Origin: Peromyscus leucopus
Taxonomy: Eukaryota; Chordata; Mammalia; Rodentia; Cricetidae
Assembly (NCBI RefSeq): GCF_004664715.2
Contig: NC_051083.1
Location: 118,594,413 to 118,658,412, forward strand
Length of the DNA: 64,000 bases
Reading direction: 5' to 3'
In this document: positions 55,105 through 64,000 of the stretch, piece after piece
Numbering within the stretch: position 1 is the stretch's first letter
Layout of the letters: every line of letters starts with the position of its first letter
Program-made: the position numbers and the translations under genes
Notes under the pieces: model-generated
Database searches by the model: none
What the model saw: only the letters and a program-made list of their open reading frames with translations
What the model was told of the DNA's origin: nothing

Positions 55105-58100
55105 GAATGAATGAATAAAAGAAGGAAATTTTTAATTTGTGTGTGCTTGTTTGTGTGAATGTTTTTGAGAATGCCCATAGAGACTTAAAAAGGCATTGGA
55201 CTCCTTGGAACTGGAGGCATCTGTGTGCAGGACTGGGACTAAGGTCTCATGATTGAGCAGCAAGTGCTCTTAACATAGGAGCTGTCTCTCCATCCCTGGT
55301 CCCATTTTTGTGATTGTTTCCTCCCAACCTGCTGTTTGTAAAGCTTTAAGGGATCTTTACTACATTCTGTTCTAGTTTTTTTTTTTTAATTTTCATTTCT
55401 TTTTTTGTTTTGTTTGTTTTATGGGGTTTTTTGTTTTTAATTTTACCAGACTTTATTTTTCTGCCTTTCCATCTTCCTTTTTGTGGTATTTTGAAAGAGA
55501 ATGGTCCCCATAGGCTCATGTGTTTAAATATGTGGTCCCAGTTAGTGCAACTGTTTGAGAAGGTTTAGAAGGTGTGGCTTGTAGGAGTAGGTGCAGCCTT
55601 GTTGGAGGAGGTGAGGCACTCGGGGTGAGCTTTGAGGTTTCAAATGCCCATACTAGGTCTAGTCTCTCCCTCCCTGTCTCTTTCTGTCTCTGTTTCTCTC
55701 TGTCTGCATCAGTCTGTGTCTCTCTTTGTCGCTGTCTGTCTGTCACCCTCCATCTCTGTCTCCTTCCCTCCCTTACTCCCTCCTTCCCCGCCCCTTCCTC
55801 TCTCTCTCCCTCAGGATGTTAAGATCTCAGCTACTGCTCCAGCACCATGCCTTTCTCCCCCCCACACACCATGGTGAGAATGGACCAACCCTCTGAAACT
55901 GCAAGCAAGCCGTAGATTAACTGCTTGCTTTTGTAAGAGTCACTGCCACCATGGTGTCTCTTCATAACCATAGAAGAGTGACTAAGACACTTTGCCTCCC
56001 TTTGTACAATATTCAGTTCAAATACATGTAAATCTTTCTGGAAACCTGGAACTTTCAGCGGCTGCAACAGTTTCCACTTCTCTTTCCTTGAGCTCCTCGT
56101 CACTTCTCAACAATTCTTCCTGTTCATTTCTTTAGCAAGATGTAACTTTCCAGAATAGAATGCACTGAACTCTTTCTGTTGCTTCTTGGCTTTCTCTTCT
56201 TACTTTAACTGGGACACATTTTGTAGAAACTTCTGTATTCTTCTGAGTTTTATCCAAGCTTCAACTGTATCTTTCTGTTGTCTCTTCGTTCATTTTGCTT
56301 TTGATCATCTTCCAAGTTATTGGTAAAAATATATTGTATCTTTTCTTTAAAGTGTTTTGTGGTAGTATTCTAATTGTACTGAAATGTGATTTTGATTGTA
56401 TGTTAATAAATAAAGTTGCCCGGGGGTCAGAGCTATTAGAGCCATAGAAAGAGCATGGTGGTGGTGGCGCGTGCCTTTAATCCCATAGATCTCTGTGTGT
56501 TCAGAGATACAGCCAGCATTGGAGACATACGCCTTTAAGACCTAGAGGGTTGTACATACAGACAGTGACGAGGCAGTCACGTGTTTGGGTTTACAACCAA
56601 TGAGTAGGCAGAATGACTTTGAACCTATGGACACACAAGGAAATAGCTCTTTTTTCAGGAAGCTGGGACCGCAGGATGCAGGGTGAGATTTTAGCTCTGA
56701 GCTCTGACCTCTCGGTTTTCTCTTTTACATTGTTTCTGTGTTTCTTATTTAATAAGATGGTTGGTTACATCTACAGTGTTTTTTGTCTTTTTGCTGCATT
56801 TTGGTTTTCCAATTCTGAATGGACTTTTTCCTTTCTTCTCTTGACAGAAACTGTAGGCAGCATTTATCATCCTCTGTTTTCCAGGGTGATACCCTAGAAT
56901 TTCTCCCATGAATTCTGGCTTCCCTTGATAGTTTTTTCCTCTCACCTTCACAATGTTATAGTGGTCATAATAATCCCAGGCCCTGATGCTCCAACCATTG
57001 GCTAAAAAAATTCTTCAAAATTGACACTTCTTCCAGAAGAGTCCTGGGTGTGCCTTTGCTGGAGGTCTCTCTGTTCTAAAATATTTAGAACTCATGGGCC
57101 AATTTTTCTTGGTTTGGCACTTGCCTTACTTAAGATTTCTATTGCTATGGTAAACAGCATAACCAAATGGCATTTAGGGAGGAAAGGGTTTATTTCATCT
57201 TACATTTCAGTGAAGTCAGGACAGGAACTCAAGCAGGGCAGGAACCTGGAGGCAGGAACTGAAGCAGAGACCATGGAGGAGTGCTGCTCACTGGCTTGCT
57301 CAGCTTCCTATCTTATATACCTTACGTTCATGTGCCCAGGGGTGGCATTGCCCATAACGAGCTGGACCCTCCCACATAAACCACTAATCAAGAAAATTCC
57401 ATAGAGATTTGCCTATTGGCAACCTGATGGAGGCATTTTCTCAATTGACTTTTCTCCTCCCAGATAACTCTAGCTTGTGTCAATTTGATAAAAACCCAAC
57501 CAGGACAGTGTTCAAGTCTTTATTAGTTATTGTTGGTTTTTTTTTTTTTTTTTTTTACCTTTAACAAGCTATTTATATATCAACCATTGTGCTTTTTTTA
57601 AAAAAAAAAAGTTTTTTAAATTTATAATTACTTGTTTAGGTTTTCTGAGCTTTGCAATAAAATGCGGTGTAGGTGTCCATCATTTAACTGATGTTAAAGT
57701 TTCTGTACATTGCTGTGTATTTTATCCACTTCCTGTTAGAACTATGCGTCCCGTTTTCCTGCTGTTCATCAATTTGTTTTCTAGGATTCCATACTGTTTT
57801 TAGTTCTCAAGTCCTTTTTGTGTCTGAGAGATGCTCAGTTGATAAAGTGTTTGACACACCAGGGTGAGGACCTGAGTTTTATCCCCACACATAAAAAAGT
57901 CAGGTGTGAAGACATGAATTTGTATTAACAGCACCAGGGAGGTGGAGATGAGTGGATCTCCAGGGCTCACTGACCAGCCAACCTCACTTTCTTGGTGAGC
58001 TCCAGAATCAGCAAAGGATTCTGTCTTAAAATCCACAAGGTGGATGACCACGAAGGGTTACCTTTTATTCAGGGCGCGCGCACACTCACACACACACCAA

Positions 58101-61100
58101 AGCAAAGTACTGCCTTTATTTTTTATGGTAATAACTTGATCTTTAAATATTTCCTGTTGTGCATATGAATTGGGCTGTTCTGAATTTCTGCTTCTGCTTT
58201 GAAGATGAAAAGAGAAGCTCTACCTGAATTACTAAACAGCCAGCGTTGTGACGTGGTCGTAGTGCCGCTCTCGTTCTGTTTCTGGTGGTCTCACCAGATT
58301 CAGCCTCCCATACAGCTGCAGCAGTGGCCACTGCTCCCACCATGACTGTCCTAGAGGACATGCTTACTCACTAAACTCCCCTGCTGTGACTGTTAGGCCA
58401 GGAGCTTTGCTCCCTTGTCTCTGAAGACTGCTCCCTAGATAGGTGCGAGGGCATGTGTACATTCTACAGTAAGTTTAGTTAGGCCTCTAAGACATTTGAT
58501 TGAGATTTCACTAAACATTTCATTAAACATATAAATTTCTTTGAAGAGTATTCATACCTTCAATGTGATGTCGCCTCTGATCCCTGAATGTGATGTATCT
58601 CTGTTGAGGTGTTCATTGATTTCTGTCATCAAGTTTTAATCATTTTCAGTGTGCAGATACTCTTCATATTTTGTGAAATATGTGCCTCAGCTTTTCCCAT
58701 TGCAACAACAGCAAGGATGCCAGTTTTAATTTTGATTTCCTCCTTACATCACTTTATAAATGAATGCATGGACTTTTATTTTTGGATCTTGTATCTTGTA
58801 ATCAGAGTGAACTCCCTACAAGTACTTGAATTTTTAGATTTCTTGGGCAACCTCAGGATTTTCCTTGTAAGCAACCATCCACAATGCCTTTTATTTTTTT
58901 GTCTTGACTTATTGCGTTAACTTAAAACTTCCTGTATTTAGTATAGGAGTTTTGTTGCTTTTTTACAAAATTGATAAAATTTTCTACATTTATGAGTGTT
59001 TTTATTTTATCCTGAATGGATGTGTGATTTTGTCATATACTTTTTTGTGAATTAATAGGAGCATTTGAATTTCATTTCTTTTCATCATTTAAGACAGATT
59101 CTCACTGTGTGTCTCAGGCTGGGCTTGAACTCGTGATTCTCTTCTTTTCATCTCCAGAGTTCTGGTGTTCCGAGTATATGCAGTCATGGCACACTTATCT
59201 TTCTGTAGTGTCTTAGTTTTGCAGCACACAGAGACAGAGCACAGAGACGGGAAGAGAGCCTGCCTGACTTGGATTTTGAAACCTCAGGGCCCACCTCCAG
59301 TGACACTTCTCCTCCAACAAGGCCACGCTTCCTAATCGTTCTTAAACAGTTTTACTCGCTGGTGTCAAAGCAGTCTAATATATGAGCCTGTGGGGGAGAT
59401 TCTCATTCAGACCACTGCAAGCCCCCTATTCCTTCCTTCCGGGATGGCAAATTGAGACAGAGTTGTGCAGTGTGGCCCATTATGCTCACGAGTCTCCCTC
59501 TGAGTCTCTCCCTGGTGCTGAGATTACAGTTTTGCACAACAAAGCCTGTGTGGATTTTGTGCTTCTTGTTAGTCCTTGGGGTCTTGTAGTTTCTCTTGTC
59601 GGTCTTGGTAATGACTTACTACTCCCATTACTCTTTTTTGAAAAGTAGCATTTTATTTGGTTATGATGTCCATTTTCATTGTTAGAATTTCATCTGCTCA
59701 CACTGGTTAAGGCCCAATTTCCTCTTTGCAAGTTTCTAGAGGAGGGAACTTAAAGATTATTGCCTTCTGAACTTTCTTTTCTCGTGTAAGCACTTAAGGC
59801 TAGATGTATTCCTTGACCTCTTCCTTAACTGTACTCTATGTATTTTGATGGAGTTTAACTTCATTTTCATTCAGATCTAAGTATATTTCAGTTTCCTTTG
59901 AGGGTTTTCTGTAAACCACGCATTATTTGTGAGCATATTGCTTCTGTGTCTCTAAGTTTTTCCATTTCTGGTTTTGCTCTCTAGTTTGATTACACCTTTG
60001 TCAGATTTGCCCTTCACCCATGTTACATTTATCTTAGTTCTTAGTCAGATAAGTGACTTTTCATTACATTCTGATAGTTTTATCTATTACAATAAGAGAG
60101 TTTCGGTCCTATTTATGTATGCTATGTTAGCAGACACCCACCCTGCCAAAGTTTAACATGTAGGGTGTTAGTTATGCTTATGTGGCTTTCTTGCATGATT
60201 TTTGTTTTCAGGGGCTTTGTGGCATTAATTTTGTATCCTTTGGTTCCTCCAATACTGCTAGATCTACCATGGGTACTGGATGATTCTGTCTGAGGGCATG
60301 TGTTTCCCTAGGCCAGATATCTCACCGTGAAAGGGGAATCTCAACATAGGGAGGAAAAGGCTTCCTAAGCCAGGTCACTAGTTAGAGCCGAGTCTCTCCT
60401 GCTAGTTCTGCTTCTTCACTTTCAGGGCTCTTGTGGAAAGAAAATATCCTATGCCTGCAATGTTAACGATTCTTCTTGTTCATTGGCCTTTATGCAACAC
60501 CAGCTCTCTAGATGGAGCTGTTTATACATATTATCTCTCAGCTTCTTATGGACAGTTTCCATGCTGGGCTGGAATGCAAATCTGCTTATTGTGACAGATT
60601 CCAGGAGGGTCCTTTTCAGAGTTGTGTCTGGTTTTCATGATATCTGTCTTTAAACGGTTTCACACTCAGTCTGAGAAAGGAGTAAGTCTGTCTAGGCAGC
60701 CTTCTGCAGATAGTTTTGGGGTTGGAAAATACTGGGTTTGAGATTCGGCTTTCTTCTGGGTGTTTGGGTGTGTTATCACTTGCTGTCTTTTGTTTGTTTG
60801 TTTGTTTGTTTGTTTGTTATTTCTTTCTGAAATTCTTGAGTCCTAGACCTTTTTGCCATCTTTCCACTTTTTATAATTTCCTTTTGTAACTTCTGGCGCC
60901 ATTGAGTGGGCTTTTTGCTGTAGCTAGCAGAGTGGATCAAGGGACTATGGCTCTATACCATTTTTCCAGCCCGGGCCACAAACACTAGTTTATGTATTTC
61001 TTTAAAGTCATTGTTACTGACCATCCTCTCTAGTCCTTTACATTTTCTTTTCTATGAAACACCTGACTGATGCTTTTCTTTATATGAACAGGGTTAAAGC

Positions 61101-61741
61101 CTGGAGATGACATGGGAAATGATCAGCCTGTATCTGCCTCTACATCAGAAATAGAAGCAAGACCATCAAAAGTGTCAAAGGCCAAAAAGAAAGCTTCCCA
61201 GAAAAAAACCAACAGGAAAAGCCATGCAGATACACACAGGGTGCAGGAACATGATCAGGCTCTTCCAGGGAGGAAAAGGACATTAGCTTCAGTTTGTAAA
61301 CAACAGCAACAAAAACCTTTTAAATGTCAGGAGTGTGGGAAAGGCTTCAGAGTTCCTTCTGAGCTTGCTAGGCACCATAGAGTCCACACCAGAGAGAAGC
61401 CTTTTTCATGTCAGCAGTGTGACCGTAGCTTCAGGTGGAAGTCAGATCTCAAAATGCATATCCTGTCACACCAAGGAATAAAGCTATATAAGTGCTCCTG
61501 GTGCCAGAAAAGCTTTACTCAAAGCACCACCTTACATACACACCAAAGAATTCATACAGGAGAGAAACCCTTTAAGTGTCTGGAATGTGGGAAAGCTTTC
61601 ACTCAGAAATCTCACCTCCGTAACCACCAGGTAGTCCACACTGCTGAGCAGCCCTATGCATGTAGCCTGTGTGAGAGAAAGTTTAACAGGAAGTCAAGCT
61701 TTCTCAGACACCAGAACATACATGGTCAGGTCAACAGCTAG
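48947..61741 (+). CDS. Zfp75: Zfp75-like SCAN-KRAB-zinc-finger gene, right copy (whole gene)
   Basis: Exons 48,947-49,351 (SCAN), 51,226-51,352 (KRAB-A, 127 nt) and 61,092-61,741 (five fingers) join in matching phases to 393 residues without internal stops. Same role as the left copy: dimerising nuclear DNA-binding protein, probably a repressor. The second intron (51,353-61,091) is about half the length of its left counterpart because it lacks the L1 chimera and the provirus, but it contains the private composite insertion at 52,222-53,497. Confidence 0.82.
49466..49558 (+). pseudogene. 93-bp exon-like segment between SCAN and KRAB exons (right)
   Basis: Counterpart of 34,920-35,012 with the same splice-like ends and the same early TAG in the SCAN phase. 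Confidence 0.5.
50585..50757 (+). repeat. B1 SINE, shared by both arms
   Basis: Plus-strand B1 ('cacacctttaatcccagcac', 'gaggccagcctggtctacaa'). Confidence 0.92.
51226..51352 (+). CDS. Zfp75: Zfp75-like gene, right copy: KRAB-A exon
   Basis: 127 nt, acceptor 'tcttcttcag' and donor CTAG|GTAAAG, phase 0 to 1. Encodes the same KRAB-A box as the left copy ([13 protein letters not shown] … [10 protein letters not shown]), with MLN where most active KRAB boxes have MLE. Confidence 0.92.
52222..53497 (+). mobile_element. composite retrocopy private to the right arm
   Basis: Flanked by a perfect 10-bp direct repeat (gggtcattcc at 52,212-52,221 and 53,498-53,507); the left arm has the single empty site at about 32,248-32,257. 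Contents in order: an L1 3'-end-like block (52,222-52,420), an LTR-like block ending 'aatttcatctaca' (to about 52,584), then about 0.9 kb resembling an older L1 3' UTR. It ends with AATAAA (53,461) and a short A run just before the target repeat. This looks like reverse transcription of one chimeric, polyadenylated RNA. Confidence 0.78.
54056..54100. repeat. (AAAT)n microsatellite
   Basis: About eleven AAAT units in the tail of the B2 SINE that the provirus interrupts in the left arm. A second AAAT/AATG tract lies at 55,056-55,118. Confidence 0.9.
54900..55300. repeat. B1 (+) and B2 (-) SINEs, right-arm counterparts
   Basis: B1 at about 54,900-55,050 with A-rich/AAAT tail, then reverse B2 to about 55,300. 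Mirrors 24,632-25,000. Confidence 0.75.
56358..56775 (+). mobile_element. solo LTR, right-arm counterpart
   Basis: 418 bp, TGTGG to CTACA, flanked by GTGTTT (56,352-56,357 and 56,776-56,781), the reverse complement of the left-arm target repeat. Same insertion event as 18,368-18,782. Confidence 0.9.
57100..61090. other. intron of right Zfp75
   Basis: Colinear with 14,033-18,040 in reverse, including dispersed repeats near 57,120-57,500 and 59,200-59,400. No exon recognised. Confidence 0.5.
61092..61741 (+). CDS. Zfp75: Zfp75-like gene, right copy: terminal zinc-finger exon
   Basis: Acceptor (atatgaacag|GGTTAAAG), phase 1 entry, 215 residues after the split Gly, stop at 61,739. Basic linker, then five C2H2 fingers as in the left copy. 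Finger 5 reads RKSSFLRH: the conserved Leu at helix position +4, part of the finger's hydrophobic core, is Phe here. The linker residue H (DTHRV) agrees with human ZNF75D as recalled, so at that site the left copy is the changed one. Each copy therefore carries its own derived change. Confidence 0.9.
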
Positions 61742-61941
61742 AGCAGCCAGCCAGAGGGAAACGAGCACAGTGCTGTGACCGACTGGAGAAAAGATTAGGC
61801 GTTTCCCAATGAGCATGTGTTATGAACAGGAAACTTGGGAGAGCTATGTTTTGTAGCACAGAAAGGAATCTACATTGCTCCCCACTCCCAGCACTTAGTT
61901 TTCAGTGTTTGTACAAAATTGCCATTCCTCGATACGTTATG

Positions 61942-61947
61942 AATAAA
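61942..61947 (+). terminator. poly(A) signal of right Zfp75 copy
   Basis: AATAAA about 200 bp after the stop codon, conserved in the left arm. Confidence 0.75.
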
Positions 61948-62347
61948 GAATGAAAACTTGGTTGTCAACTTGTCTGCAGTTATGTTTTCTCTAACACTAT
62001 CCTCAGGTGTCAGGTGCCGCGAACCCTGCACTCATTCTTCGAACTTCCTCAGAGGAGACATAAAGCGCCATTGCAGCCCCCGGGAAGTGAGTTCAGAGAG
62101 AATTACTATGTGAGGGACATCTTCAGCACCTCTGATTTTAGTCTCCATAGACAACCAAGCTCGAGAATCAGGGCCATTTACTCATGAACAGGAAGGGAGG
62201 GTTAGTGTTTTCCCTAGCCTAAGTGTTCCCAATGTCCTTGTTCTCCCGAGTTCTTACGACTATTGTGTTCCTTTAAGAAGTTTGGGAGCAAGAGAAGACC
62301 TGAAAGCCAACACAAACCTAAGAACCTTATAAGCATTTGCACTCCTC

Positions 62348-62579
62348 TTGCAATTCTCTGTGTGCACAGTTCTCTGTGTGCACAGTTCTCTGTGTGCACA
62401 GTTCTCTGTGTGTGCACAGTTTCTCTGTGTGTGCACAGTTCTCTGTGTGTGCACAGTTCTCTCTGTTGTTCTTTTTTTTCTTGTGTGCACATTCTCTCTG
62501 TTGCACAGTTCTCTCTGTGTGCACAGTTTTCTTTTCTCTGTGTGCACATTCTCTCTGTTGCACAGTTCTCTCTGTCTTT

Positions 62580-62626
<47 letters not shown>

Positions 62627-62627
62627 A

Positions 62628-62663
<36 letters not shown>

Positions 62664-62875
62664 CTCTGTGTGCACAGTTCTCTGTGTGCACAGTTCTCTC
62701 TGTGTGCACAGTTCTCTCTGTGTGCACAGTTCTCTCTGTGTGCACAGTTCTCTCTGTGTGCACAGTCTCTTCTGCCTCTGTGTGCACAGTTCTCTCTGTG
62801 TGCACAGTTCTCTCTGTGTGCACAGTTATCTCTGTCTGCACAGTACTCTCTGTCTGCACAATTCTCTCTGTATGC
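62348..62875 (-). repeat. about 18-bp minisatellite with two long T runs, right-arm version
   Basis: Units of type 'ctctctgtgtgcacagtt', mirror of 12,214-12,775. Two T runs (62,580-62,624 and 62,631-62,663) interrupt the array and have no counterpart in the left arm. The unit mix also differs: GTGCACAC units dominate here, GCAGACAG units there. Confidence 0.95.
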
Positions 62876-62879
62876 ACTT

Positions 62880-64000
62880 ATAGAATGAAATGATCAGAGA
62901 GGCACTACATGCCCACATCTAGTTATCTGTCTCAGTGCAAGTACAGGACAGTGGTAATATGACTTGATTATTTTGCCTTTCATTATGCACACTGAAGGCT
63001 TTCACATGTGTGCATACGACTCCTGTCCCTAAAGGGAGTTCCACTTTTGTGATTTCTTAGCCCTAAATGAGTATGACTAATTTCTCTGTAGAAATAGCTG
63101 AGCATTTAACTTACTGATAATGGCAAGTTGGGCCTTATGTAGCCCCTTCCACATGATACACATCTGATACTAGAAGGGGACATCCCAAAACAGCCAGGCA
63201 AAGAAAGACATGTGGCTTGTACTTGTTGGCCCCATCAGGATCAGGCCAGATGCAAACTGCTTTGTGATTTTTTTATCCCTTCTCCATTTGTGCAGGTATC
63301 TCTTAAAAGATAAATAGCATACATGAATTTTAAAGATATATCAAGGGCTAATTTATGATATTGGGCAAGGTTGCCATATATTTTTAAGTGTTGTTTTTCA
63401 TTAAAAATGACACACTTCATACTATATTTAAATTTGAACAAAGGCTTTTAAAACCAAATACACAAGCCCCACCTCGCCCAAACCTACCCACCCTTCCAGC
63501 CTGCAACTGCTCCCTAAGACAGAGCCTGCCAGTGCTGATTGGACCAAGAGGTGAGTCTTTGTTCTCATAGCCAAACACCCCAGCCTCTAGGCTTTGGGCC
63601 AAGGGCACAGCCTGTGCCCCCACACCACCACCCATTGCAGTCCCAGTTTCAGGCCAGCAGGCAGACCTCCTGCAGACAGGTCAGACTACCACCATCCCCC
63701 AGCAGACCCTGTAACCTACAAGCCCCACCCCTCCCAAACCCACCCACCCTCCATGACTGCAGCTGCTCCCCGAGACAGAGCTCATCAGCACCAATTGGAC
63801 TAAGAACTGCTCCCTGAGACAGTCCATCAGGACCAATGGAGTCCGATGTGTGTGAACATGTGTGTCTCTGTGTCTGTGTGTGTTTCTCGTGCTTTTTCTC
63901 TGACTCTTCTTCTTCTGTTTGCTTTGTCCTATTCTGGGTCATTTGTTTTTATTTTATCATTATTGTTGTTTTTTTTTTATTTTTTTTTTTTTTTATTTTT
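62880..64000. other. outer part of right arm
   Basis: Colinear with 11,100-12,210 in reverse, including a near-tandem pair of segments around 'gacagagcctgccagtgctg' and 'gacagagctcatcagcacca'. No gene recognised. Ends in T-rich L1-like sequence at the window edge. Confidence 0.5.

Larger units (their letters stand above)
48425..64000 (-). repeat. large inverted repeat, right arm
   Basis: Reverse complement of 11,100-36,054 minus the two left-arm insertions and plus one right-arm insertion. Starts at the N gap and runs off the window end, so neither boundary is seen. Confidence 0.93.

Noticed and set aside
57021..57404. 127-codon frame conserved in both arms (17,739-18,122)
   Set aside because: Falls mainly in a dispersed rodent repeat; conservation follows from the duplication.

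Overview
This is mammalian genomic DNA from a muroid rodent, most likely a cricetid. Genes are split into exons with consensus splice sites. B1, B2, B3 and ID SINEs, rodent L1, a class II endogenous retrovirus and long microsatellites fill most of the rest. No bacterial features are present. The gene content (a CT55/MOV10L1-family gene beside SCAN-KRAB-zinc-finger genes resembling ZNF75D) matches recalled human Xq26.3, so an X-linked origin is inferred; the sequence itself does not state it.

Layout. 1-1.9 kb: two 5' coding exons and a CCAAT-rich promoter of a CT55-like gene on the minus strand. 2.0-3.1 kb: minus-strand retroviral debris. 4.75-5.94 kb: the terminal exon of a second zinc-finger gene carrying eleven copies of a 33-bp coding repeat. 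6-11 kb: SINEs, a hAT-like element and L1 fragments. About 11.1-36.05 kb and 48.425-64.0 kb: the two arms of a large inverted repeat. 36-48 kb: a spacer rich in SINEs, L1 and simple repeats that ends in a 500-N assembly gap (47,925-48,424) at the inner edge of the right arm.

Each arm carries a complete-looking Zfp75-type gene: a SCAN exon, a 127-bp KRAB-A exon and a terminal exon with five C2H2 fingers. The left copy is on the minus strand (35,531 to 13,383) and the right copy on the plus strand (48,947 to 61,741), so they diverge from the central spacer. Each predicts 393 residues. The SCAN residues are identical between copies, and the zinc-finger exons differ at three residues. These are DNA-binding, probably repressive, transcription factors.

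Mobile elements date the duplication. A solo LTR with a 6-bp target duplication is shared by both arms. Three insertions are private: a chimeric L1 retrocopy with intact ORF1 (about 19,739-24,525, left), a 5.9-kb internally deleted provirus (25,897-31,785, left) and a 1.28-kb composite retrocopy (52,222-53,497, right). Removing them makes the arms colinear at about 15.5 kb. The main caveat is the N gap at the axis: the junction was never sequenced, so the relative orientation of the arms rests on scaffolding.
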